A model generated the notes under the pieces. The model was not told where the DNA came from. It saw nothing but the letters and a program-made list of their open reading frames with translations, and did no database searches. The position numbers were made by a program, and so were the translations under genes. DNA of 5,696 nucleotides from positions 1 through 5,696 of the forward strand of contig CAMMNR010000122.1 of NCBI GenBank assembly GCA_946498265.1, read 5' to 3'. This document shows positions 1-5,147 of the stretch, piece after piece; within the stretch, counting starts at the first letter, position 1; the number at the start of each line of letters is the position of its first letter. The DNA is from an uncultured Clostridium sp. GTDB taxonomy: Bacteria; Bacillota; Clostridia; TANB77; CAG-508.

Positions 1-31
1 AAATAAAGATATATAAATGAATATTAGTATG

Positions 32-88
32 TATAGAACAGCTAAAAGCCTTGAAATAACAGAAGTAGAAGTTCATAGCTGTTTTATA
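32..88 (+). repeat. Long imperfect hairpin, related to the one before the sigma gene
   Basis: Bases 32-44 pair with 76-88 to give 13 bp including one G-U pair. TGAA (52-55) can continue the helix with TTCA (72-75). The outer arms, TATAGAACAG and CTGTTTTATA, almost match the arms at 2762-2771 and 2839-2848, and GAAGTT precedes the 3' arm in both places. It may be a structured RNA, a DNA-level palindrome or the relic of a leader. Strand is assumed. A short reading frame from 17 crosses it but looks non-coding. Confidence 0.45.
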
Positions 89-119
89 TTATGCCCCTAT
101 CTTTTTTTGCACAAAACTT

Positions 120-158
120 TGATAATGGCTACCATTATTAATAATATTTTTTATTTTC
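120..158 (+). terminator. Weak terminator-like hairpin
   Basis: Bases 120-128 pair with 132-140 (9 bp, one G-U) around a 3-nt loop, with four G/C bases in the stem core (TGG/CCA). A T-rich run follows, but only after about ten mixed A/T bases, which is later than in a strong intrinsic terminator. It would separate anything to the left from the promoter at 184. It could also be just a chance AT-rich hairpin. Confidence 0.3.
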
Positions 159-183
159 ATCTTAATTTGTTTTTCAAATTTCA

Positions 184-212
184 TTGACATATAGGTAATA
201 ATATTATATAAT
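184..212 (+). promoter_or_regulatory. Consensus sigma-A promoter of the RhuM-Doc gene
   Basis: TTGACA (184-189) and TATAAT (207-212) are both perfect matches to the housekeeping consensus, with the optimal 17-nt spacer. Transcription would begin near 218-221 and give a leader of about 85 nt before the start codon at 305. No stable terminator is evident until well past the following genes, so this promoter could also feed them. Confidence 0.85.
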
Positions 213-213
213 A

Positions 214-227
214 CGAACAATGGTTCT
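214..227. promoter_or_regulatory. Candidate LexA (SOS) box
   Basis: CGAACAATGGTTCT carries the GAAC-N4-GTTC core of the Gram-positive LexA/DinR site, whose usual form is CGAACRNRYGTTCG. Both half sites are intact, but the last two bases of the central four depart from the preferred pattern. It starts one base after the -10 element and covers the expected start of transcription, where a bound repressor would block it. The function is inferred from sequence and position only. Confidence 0.5.
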
Positions 228-304
228 TTTACAATAATAAATATAATATTATAAGAAAAAATAGATATAGTAAGAATTAAATTTTATATAAAGGATGTGT
301 TCTT

Positions 305-1273
305 ATGAACAAAAAAAAGAATGAAATTATTTTTTTTGAAAATCAAGGAGTAAAATTGGAAGTAAACTTAAAAGATGAAACAGTTTGGCTTACTCTAGAA
401 CAAATGGCTGAATTGTTTAAGAGAGATAAATCTGTTATATCGAGACATATCAAAAATGCATTGACAGAAGAACTAAAAGGTGAAAAGGTTGTTGCAAAAT
501 TTGCAACAACCACAAAACATGGAGCTATAGAAGGAAAAACTCAAACTCATATGGTAGATTATTATAATCTTGATATGATTATTTCTATTGGTTATCGTGT
601 AAAATCAACACAAGGTGTTACCTTTAGAAAATGGGCTAATAGAATATTAAAAGATTATATGTTAAAAGGCTATGCTGTAAATCAAAAAAGATTAGAGTAT
701 TTAGAAAAAACAATAAAATTAATAGATATAGCGAATAGAATTGATGAAAGATTAGAAGGAAATGATGCAAAAGAAATTTTAAAGGTAATAGGAGAATATT
801 CAAAAGCATTAGACTTATTAGATGATTATGACCATAGAACACTAAAGAAAATTGAAGGAAATATCGATGAAAGAAGAATTAATTATAATGATTGTATAGA
901 AATTATAAACAAATTAAGATTCAATGAAGAAAGTTCTTTATTTGCTGTTGAAAGAGATAAAGGCTTAGAATCAATAATAGGTAATATATATCAGAGTTTT
1001 GCTGGACAAGATATTTATAAAAGTATAGAAGAAAAAGCAGCAAACTTTTTATATTTAATAGTTAAAAATCATGTTTTTGCAGACGGAAACAAAAGAATTG
1101 CTGCTACATTATTTATCTATTTCTTAAATTTCTATGGTATTTTATATAAAAATGGACAACAAACAATTGATAATAATACATTAACCGCTTTAACATTACT
1201 TATTGCTGAATCTAATCCAAAAGAAAAAGAAGTGATTATAGATTTAGTAATGAATTTTTTAACTAATGAATAA
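305..1273 (+). CDS. RhuM-family protein with C-terminal Doc (Fic/Doc) domain
   Basis: This 322-residue protein has two parts. Residues 1 to about 130 match the RhuM 'virulence protein' family: a helix-turn-helix-like section at 30-53 (LEQMAELF...VISRHI), then YYNLDMIISIGYRV (86-99) and FRKWANRIL (107-115). The C-terminal half is a Doc-type Fic domain with the active-site motif HVFADGNKR at 256-264, preceded by the family pattern GQDIY...EEKAANFLY. As in Doc, Lys follows the GN and the final Fic arginine is absent. P1 Doc is a kinase that phosphorylates EF-Tu, whereas most Fic proteins are AMP transferases; which chemistry applies here is unknown. No Phd-like antitoxin gene lies on either side, so control may come from the N-terminal half or from the promoter. 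The start is supported by AAGGA at 291-295, nine bases before ATG. The RhuM N-terminus suggests DNA binding, by inference only. Confidence 0.88.
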   Translation: MNKKKNEIIFFENQGVKLEVNLKDETVWLTLEQMAELFKRDKSVISRHIKNALTEELKGEKVVAKFATTTKHGAIEGKTQTHMVDYYNLDMIISIGYRVKSTQGVTFRKWANRILKDYMLKGYAVNQKRLEYLEKTIKLIDIANRIDERLEGNDAKEILKVIGEYSKALDLLDDYDHRTLKKIEGNIDERRINYNDCIEIINKLRFNEESSLFAVERDKGLESIIGNIYQSFAGQDIYKSIEEKAANFLYLIVKNHVFADGNKRIAATLFIYFLNFYGILYKNGQQTIDNNTLTALTLLIAESNPKEKEVIIDLVMNFLTNE

Positions 1274-1280
1274 GAAAATG

Positions 1281-1308
1281 TTCTAAAAATAGTAATTTTT
1301 GTTTAGAA
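1281..1308 (+). other. Intergenic stem-loop after the RhuM-Doc gene
   Basis: TTCTAAA (1281-1287) is complementary to TTTAGAA (1302-1308). Inside it AAAAAT (1285-1290) can pair with ATTTTT (1295-1300) around a 4-nt loop. The stem is almost all A/T and ends directly before the ribosome site of the next gene (GGAG at 1310-1313). It has no T tract and is not a convincing terminator, so read-through is likely. It may be mRNA processing structure or chance. Confidence 0.3.
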
Positions 1309-1323
1309 TGGAGAAATAATAAA

Positions 1324-1900
1324 ATGGATAATGAAATTGTTTTTGTAACACACAATACTGGAAAAATAAAATCAGCAGAGAGATATTTTAAGAATTTAAA
1401 ATTTACAACATTTAATTACGAATTAGATGAACCTAGAAGCGATGATATTAAAGAAATAGCAACAGCTAAAGTTAAACAAGCATATGAAATAGTAAAGAAA
1501 CCATGTATTGCATTGGATACCGATTTTAGAATTGATGAACTGAATGGTTTTCCAAGAGCATTTGTAAATTTTTCATTAGATACTATAGGAATAAGTGGAA
1601 TACTAAAATTGATGGAAAATAAAGAAAATAGAAGTTGTGCTTTTAATGAATGTTTAGCATATCACGATGGAAAAGAAATACATTATTTTTACGGAAAGCA
1701 TCCACGGAAACTTATCGGAAACTATTAAAGGAGTGAATAGAGAAGAAAAATGGTCAGATTTATGGTATATTTTTAAACCTAAAGGATTTGAAAAAACATT
1801 AGCTGAAATGGATGCTAAGGAAAGAGAAGAAAGAAGAGAAATTGATGGTTCAGTACAGGCAATGCAAGAATTTGCAAAGTGGTATGAAAAAGATAAATAG
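1324..1900 (+). pseudogene. HAM1/RdgB-like NTP pyrophosphatase, frameshifted
   Basis: Two overlapping reading frames make one gene. The first (from 1324, stop at 1728) carries the N-terminal HAM1 signature THNTGK (9-14) and the central LDTDFRIDELNGFPRAFVNF block (64-83). Around 1693-1702 the family similarity jumps to the next frame, which continues as IHGNL, then FKPKGFEKTLAEM and on to 1900. Removing one base near 1699 gives 191 residues, the normal size of the family. HAM1/RdgB/ITPA enzymes hydrolyse dITP, ITP and XTP to monophosphates and keep deaminated purines out of nucleic acid. This copy is divergent: the usual FGxDPxF reads SDLWYIF (144-150), and the usual SHR is missing near 170-175. 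A weak ribosome site, GGAG, lies at 1310-1313. The shift could be a real mutation, an assembly error or, less likely, programmed. If translated as is, the first frame yields a 134-residue truncated protein. Confidence 0.8.
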
Positions 1901-1921
1901 TTCAGATTAGGAGAATTGATA

Positions 1922-2230
1922 ATGAAAATAATAACATTATGTGGGAGTTTAAAATTTCAAAAAGAAATGATGATGGTTGCAGAAAAAATGGCATTAGAGG
2001 GAAATTGTATTCTTACACCTGTTTATCCAGTATTAGAGAATATTGAAAGAACAGAAGATCAATTGATAAAACTAAAAGAGGCACATTTTAAAAGAATAGA
2101 ATTATCTGATGCTATATTAGTCATAAATGTAAATAACTATATTGGAAATAGCACAAATCTAGAAATAGAGTATGCTAAAAAATCAAGTAAAGAAATTATA
2201 TATTATACGGATTTAATTAAAGACAATTAG
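1922..2230 (+). CDS. Nucleoside 2-deoxyribosyltransferase-like small protein
   Basis: The protein has 102 residues and a Rossmann-like fold pattern typical of the nucleoside 2-deoxyribosyltransferase / DUF4406 group. An N-terminal strand runs into CGSLKF (7-12), and late in the protein SDAILVINV (62-70) is followed by GNSTNLEIEYA (75-85). Glu81 lies where the catalytic Glu of the deoxyribosyltransferases is found, which is an inference from position. Related enzymes swap or hydrolyse the base of deoxynucleosides or nucleotides, but many small members have no known substrate. I chose ATG 1922 rather than TTG 1916 because AGGAG (1909-1913) lies eight bases before the ATG and only two before the TTG. 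The gene starts 21 bases after the HAM1-like stop, so the two are probably co-transcribed and may act together on nucleotides. Confidence 0.75.
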   Translation: MKIITLCGSLKFQKEMMMVAEKMALEGNCILTPVYPVLENIERTEDQLIKLKEAHFKRIELSDAILVINVNNYIGNSTNLEIEYAKKSSKEIIYYTDLIKDN

Positions 2231-2240
2231 AGGGATAAAT

Positions 2241-2264
2241 TACAATTAGTAAGTTGTAGAGGAG
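2241..2264 (+). promoter_or_regulatory. Hairpin joined to the ribosome site of the 2277 gene
   Basis: Bases 2241-2247 (TACAATT) pair with 2252-2258 (AAGTTGTA region, one G-U) around a 4-nt loop. The last paired base is also the first base of the Shine-Dalgarno sequence AGAGGAG (2258-2264). The ribosome site lies 12 bases before the ATG, longer than usual. The hairpin could tune access to it, but it is weak and may be incidental. Confidence 0.3.
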
Positions 2265-2276
2265 TAAAATTTATAT

Positions 2277-2708
2277 ATGAAAAATAAAAGTTTAATAATC
2301 ATAATATTTATAGTTATAATTTCTATATTAATTTATTCTTTTTTATATTCAAATACAGGGTTAAACGGTCTTGAAAAGGAAGTATCTAAATTTGTATTAC
2401 CAGAAAATATTGAAAAAATTGCAATTAAAAGTGGAATAGGAGATTCTGGAGGAAATGGAGATTATTCAACTTATCGTGTAGTTTTAGTAGTAAAAACAGA
2501 AATGACACTAGATGAATTAAATCAGGAATTTGAAAGTAGAAATTTAACATTTTTAAGCCATTTGCCAAATAGTGATACACCTATTTGCTATATTACATAC
2601 TGCCAAAATAAAGTGTTTAAATCAGAGCGAGATTTTACACTGACCTTTGATGAGTTAGAAGATGTTGAAGATTTTAGCAATTACTATTTTATCGAGTTTA
2701 TTAAATAG
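2277..2708 (+). CDS. Membrane-anchored protein of unknown function
   Basis: I do not recognise this 143-residue protein. Its short Lys-rich N-terminus and hydrophobic helix (about 6-24, nearly all Ile, Leu, Val and Phe) form a signal anchor with no clear cleavage site and no lipobox Cys. The soluble remainder would face outward. It contains a Gly/Asp-rich turn, GIGDSGGNGDY (53-63), followed by the strand YRVVLVVK (66-73), a helix (TLDELNQEFES), a pair of Cys (104 and 109) and an acidic C-terminus. It may be a small alpha/beta domain; no catalytic motif is visible. AGAGGAG at 2258-2264 is the ribosome site. It sits 46 bases after the preceding stop and may share its transcript. Its position just before the sigma-fusion gene invites a sensing or envelope role, but nothing in the sequence shows one. 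Confidence 0.75.
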   Translation: MKNKSLIIIIFIVIISILIYSFLYSNTGLNGLEKEVSKFVLPENIEKIAIKSGIGDSGGNGDYSTYRVVLVVKTEMTLDELNQEFESRNLTFLSHLPNSDTPICYITYCQNKVFKSERDFTLTFDELEDVEDFSNYYFIEFIK

Positions 2709-2735
2709 AATAATGCTTAAATTAGAATTATAGAT

Positions 2736-2763
2736 TGGAAAAATAAATTAGATAGTCAAGTTA
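2736..2763 (+). promoter_or_regulatory. Shared upstream motif, copy 1 (possible ECF-type promoter)
   Basis: TGGAAAAATAA (2736-2746), AGATAG (2750-2755) and AGTT (2759-2762) recur in the same order at 4397-4421. ECF sigma factors commonly recognise a GGAA-type -35 element about 16 bases before a short -10 element, and here TGGAAA and AGTTATA are 17 apart. Since the downstream gene encodes such a sigma factor, self-regulation is a reasonable guess. If this is the promoter, transcription would start inside or just after the first arm of the hairpin at 2762, which conflicts with that arm acting in RNA. Confidence 0.3.
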
Positions 2764-2864
2764 TAGAACAGATACCTGCTTTTTTAATATAAATATTTTT
2801 TTGATAAAATTAAAAATTTGCAACTTTCTTTGAAGTTACTGTTCTATATATATGAAAGCAGGTA
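2762..2864 (+). promoter_or_regulatory. Crossing-helix leader covering the sigma gene ribosome site
   Basis: Two perfect 10-bp complementarities are interleaved. Helix A joins TATAGAACAG (2762-2771) to CTGTTCTATA (2839-2848). Helix B joins TACCTGCTTT (2773-2782) to AAAGCAGGTA (2855-2864). The order A5', B5', A3', B3' is that of a pseudoknot, or of alternative folds. A 5-bp hairpin, AACTT/AAGTT (2822-2826 with 2833-2837), lies just before A3'. The B3' arm contains GCAGG (2858-2862), the likely Shine-Dalgarno site of the gene at 2870, so helix B would block translation. It matches no riboswitch class that I recognise. It could be a ligand-, temperature- or protein-controlled leader, or a DNA palindrome. 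Confidence 0.5.
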
Positions 2865-2869
2865 AAAAA

Positions 2870-4342
2870 ATGGAGAGAGATTTAGATAAAAAATTATATA
2901 ATGATTATTTAAACGGAGAAAGACAAGCATTTGAGTATATTTATAACAAGTATAAAAGTAAAATAGAATATTTCATTTACAATATAGTAAAAGATTATCA
3001 AAAAGCTGAAGATTTGACACAAGAAACTTTTATATATGTTATGCAAAATAAGATGAAAGAAAATAGTTCTTTTAAGTATTACATATATCTAGTTGCCAAA
3101 AGTAAAGCATTTAACTACATAAACAAAGAAAAAAGAAGAAAAGAAATTGATGAACAATATATAGTAAATGAAAATGAATATGTAGAAAAAGATGTTTTAG
3201 ACATTATAACTCAACAAGAAACTAAAAAAGTTCTATTAGATTCAATAAATGAATTAGAAGATAAATACAAAAATGCAATATATTTAGTAAACATTGAAGG
3301 ATTGTCTTATGTAGAAACAGCAAATATATTAGGACAAACTCTCCAAAACACAAAAAGTTTAATTCATCGAGGAAAGAAACAGTTAAGAAAAATCCTGCTA
3401 AAGAAAGGATTTGATGAAATGAATAAATTTGCAAAAGTTTCAACTATTTTAATATGTGCTACAATTTTAATGACAGGAATAGCATATGCAGGAGTTGTAA
3501 TTTATAATGAATATATAAAAAAACAAGAACAAATTCAATCAAGAGGACTATTCGATTTAGGAGATGGAATAACAACTTATGAAATTAACTTGATGGCTAA
3601 TGATATGATATGGAATGAAAAATCAAGATTATATCATAGACTTATAAGCAACAAAGAAGACTATGAAAAATATAAATCAAGAGTTAGTGATTTACCAGAA
3701 GTTAGTGAAATAAATTTTGATGAAAACTTTGTTGTAATTATCGCTAATGAAAATATAAGACAAATGCACGAGAAAGATTTAACAATATATAATGTAATTG
3801 CAGACGAAAATACTACACATATAATTATGAAACAAAAGGAAAATCCAAACTATAATAATGAAAATAATATATGGTATGCTATTGTAGATAAATCATTATT
3901 ACGAGAAAATGCAGATGTAACAATAGAAAATAGAGAAATTGATACAAGAAATTTTACAAAAGCAAAAAATCTTCCCAAAGACTATAGTATTGAAAATGCA
4001 ATACAAGATGGCTGTATTGTTTTTGAAAATAACAAAATAAAATCTAACAATATTGATTTATTAGATAAATTTATAGAAACAACAGTTAAAGGAGAAAACG
4101 CATTTATTAGAGTTTATACAGCACAAAATAATAACAGACTAGATGAAACACGTATTAAAGATGTTGAATACTATAATGGAATTTACTATGTAAGTGATTA
4201 CAGTTTGACAGGAAATGAAAGATCATATTTTAATAGTTTTACAAATGAATTAACCAAAAGACAAACAAGTTTAGGAACACAGTATTATTGGTTAAGTGAA
4301 GATGGAATGAATGGAACGCCTTTCATTATTATACAAGACTAA
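2870..4342 (+). CDS. ECF-like sigma factor fused to a membrane helix and outer domain
   Basis: The 490-residue product has three parts. Residues 1-178 are a sigma-70 family (ECF-like) factor: region 2 at about 18-90 with DYQKAEDLTQETF (42-54), and region 4 at about 122-178 with the helix-turn-helix GLSYVETANILGQ (144-156) followed by LIHRGKKQLRK. Residues about 190-212 form one transmembrane helix. The rest should lie outside the cell. About 258-345 recalls the PrcB C-terminal domain, and about 369-490 (SIENAIQDG, then a KFIETTVKGENAFIRVYT stretch) recalls DUF4362. The N-terminal part would bind RNA polymerase core and select promoters, but tethering should keep it at the membrane until it is released by cleavage, or unless part is made separately. 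ATG 2870 is preferred over ATG 2852 because GCAGG (2858-2862) is seven bases upstream, while 2852 has no ribosome site. The C-terminal assignments are tentative. Confidence 0.85.
   Translation: MERDLDKKLYNDYLNGERQAFEYIYNKYKSKIEYFIYNIVKDYQKAEDLTQETFIYVMQNKMKENSSFKYYIYLVAKSKAFNYINKEKRRKEIDEQYIVNENEYVEKDVLDIITQQETKKVLLDSINELEDKYKNAIYLVNIEGLSYVETANILGQTLQNTKSLIHRGKKQLRKILLKKGFDEMNKFAKVSTILICATILMTGIAYAGVVIYNEYIKKQEQIQSRGLFDLGDGITTYEINLMANDMIWNEKSRLYHRLISNKEDYEKYKSRVSDLPEVSEINFDENFVVIIANENIRQMHEKDLTIYNVIADENTTHIIMKQKENPNYNNENNIWYAIVDKSLLRENADVTIENREIDTRNFTKAKNLPKDYSIENAIQDGCIVFENNKIKSNNIDLLDKFIETTVKGENAFIRVYTAQNNNRLDETRIKDVEYYNGIYYVSDYSLTGNERSYFNSFTNELTKRQTSLGTQYYWLSEDGMNGTPFIIIQD
3404..3421 (+). 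promoter_or_regulatory. Possible internal ribosome site and start inside the sigma fusion
   Basis: AAAGGA (3404-3409) lies nine bases before an in-frame ATG at 3419-3421. Starting there would yield a 307-residue protein beginning MNKFAKV, with the transmembrane helix directly after a short cytoplasmic tail, and without the sigma domains. The site falls exactly at the junction between sigma region 4 and the membrane part, where separate genes would meet. An out-of-frame ATG at 3414 is closer to the same site. Use in the cell is unproven. Confidence 0.3.
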
Positions 4343-4385
4343 ATGTTTAACGCTTTATAAGTATATAACGATATATAATCTTATT

Positions 4386-4425
4386 TACTTATAATCTGGA
4401 AAAATAAGTAGATAGTTAGTTGATA
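4386..4425 (+). promoter_or_regulatory. Shared upstream motif, copy 2, within a hairpin
   Basis: TGGAAAAATAA (4397-4407), AGATAG (4410-4415) and AGTTGATA (4418-4425) repeat the pattern found before the sigma gene, with one base less between the first two blocks. Here the motif also overlaps a 7-bp stem, TACTTAT (4386-4392) with ATAAGTA (4404-4410). It lies about 60-85 bases upstream of the membrane-protein start. Possible target site of the neighbouring sigma factor; alternatively chance similarity in AT-rich DNA. Confidence 0.3.
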
Positions 4426-4481
4426 ATTATTTACTTTTAAGATAGTATAATTGCAAAAAAAGTAAGTTTTAGGGGAGTACA

Positions 4482-5027
4482 ATGAAAATAAAACAAATAA
4501 TAAAAAATATAATTATATCAATGATTATTGGAATAGTATTGGGCAGTATCTCTGAATTTGCATTAATATTGAACATAAGTTGGTTGATAAGAATATCTCA
4601 ATCTTTTGTATTTTGGGGAATTGTTATATGCATATTTGCTTTTATATCAAAAGACTATGCGTTATCACTTATAAATCCAATTTTAGCTATAGCTCTGATG
4701 AATAGTACTTATTATATAATCAGATTAGTAATGTCTGGTTATACAAATATAGGTGGATGGGAATTATTTACATTAACAGGAATAGCAGGCTCAATGTATA
4801 TTGGAACTATAGTTTTTCTTATAAAAGAATGCTATCATAAACAAAATAATATTTCTCACAAATATAATTTTATTTTTATGACTATTGGTGGAATATTATT
4901 TACAGTATATGGGTGGTATAATATTCCTATACGATATAATTTATTTTATAACATTGATATAGGCATAATTGTTGGTTTTGTAATTAGTATAGTAGTAAGA
5001 ATTAAAAAGTTAAAAAATATCAATTAG
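4482..5027 (+). CDS. Six-helix integral membrane protein of unknown function
   Basis: This is a 181-residue, very hydrophobic protein with six likely transmembrane helices at about 10-31, 38-56, 61-80, 95-114, 129-146 and 156-172, and short loops. The longest loop, 115-128, is polar (KECYHKQNN) and probably cytoplasmic, as is the Lys/Arg-rich C-terminus (RIKKLKN). Gly-rich stretches within helices (GIVLG, GIAGSMYIG, GIIVG) suggest tight helix packing. No transport, peptidase or enzyme motif is visible, and I cannot assign a family. The ribosome site AGGGGAG (4471-4477) is only four bases from the ATG, a little close. TTACTTTT (4431-4438) can pair with AAAAGTAA (4458-4465) just upstream. The gene is 139 bases after the sigma fusion and carries the same upstream motif, so it is a candidate target of that factor. 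Confidence 0.75.
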   Translation: MKIKQIIKNIIISMIIGIVLGSISEFALILNISWLIRISQSFVFWGIVICIFAFISKDYALSLINPILAIALMNSTYYIIRLVMSGYTNIGGWELFTLTGIAGSMYIGTIVFLIKECYHKQNNISHKYNFIFMTIGGILFTVYGWYNIPIRYNLFYNIDIGIIVGFVISIVVRIKKLKNIN

Positions 5028-5060
5028 AGCGACAACTTACAAGTTATGGAGGAAAAAGAA

Positions 5061-5102
5061 ATGAAAAAAGAAAATATTTATAAATTTTTAATTGTGATTT
5101 AA
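5061..5102 (+). pseudogene. 13-codon ORF with strong ribosome site, likely gene remnant
   Basis: GGAGG (5048-5052) lies an ideal eight bases before ATG 5061, but the frame closes after MKKENIYKFLIVI. A polar Lys-rich start running into hydrophobic residues looks like the beginning of a membrane or secreted protein cut short by a deletion or frameshift. A neighbouring frame reads on as NCDLKTESFDIK before a stop at 5126, which may be more of the same lost gene or the start of the tag remnant. A tiny functional peptide cannot be excluded. Confidence 0.3.
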
Positions 5103-5147
5103 AAACAGAAAGTTTTGATATAAAGTAATTTGCTGAGGAGAGATATT

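Noticed and set aside
32..88. Integron attC site, and hence a cassette array
   Set aside because: The length and palindromic form fit, and AAC/GTT occur in the arms, but the arms do not match RYYYAAC and GTTRRRY. The intergenic regions do not share such sites and no integrase is present.
17..187. Short + strand reading frame starting MNISMYRTAKS
   Set aside because: It has no good ribosome site, shows no recognisable family and turns into Phe/Ile-rich sequence typical of translated AT-rich spacer. It also spans two hairpins. It may be the relic of a gene, but I cannot support it.
636..842. Minus-strand reading frame inside the RhuM-Doc gene
   Set aside because: It lies entirely opposite a well-supported gene and encodes a Leu/Phe-rich low-complexity product, as expected from the complement of Lys/Glu-rich codons.
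1693..1702. Programmed +1 frameshift signal
   Set aside because: There is no stop or rare-codon slippery site and no upstream Shine-Dalgarno-like stimulator at the shift point. A mutation or assembly error is simpler.
1667..1900. Independent small gene overlapping the HAM1-like gene
   Set aside because: Its sequence continues the HAM1 domain of the upstream frame, and its ATG has no ribosome site, so it is the second half of a frameshifted gene.
2852..2869. Earlier start of the sigma fusion at ATG 2852
   Set aside because: No ribosome site precedes it, whereas GCAGG is well placed for ATG 2870, and sigma homology starts after 2870. ATG 2852 falls in the linker between the two leader helices.
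3222..3443. Minus-strand reading frame inside the sigma fusion gene
   Set aside because: It is opposite the conserved sigma region 4 and has no family features of its own.
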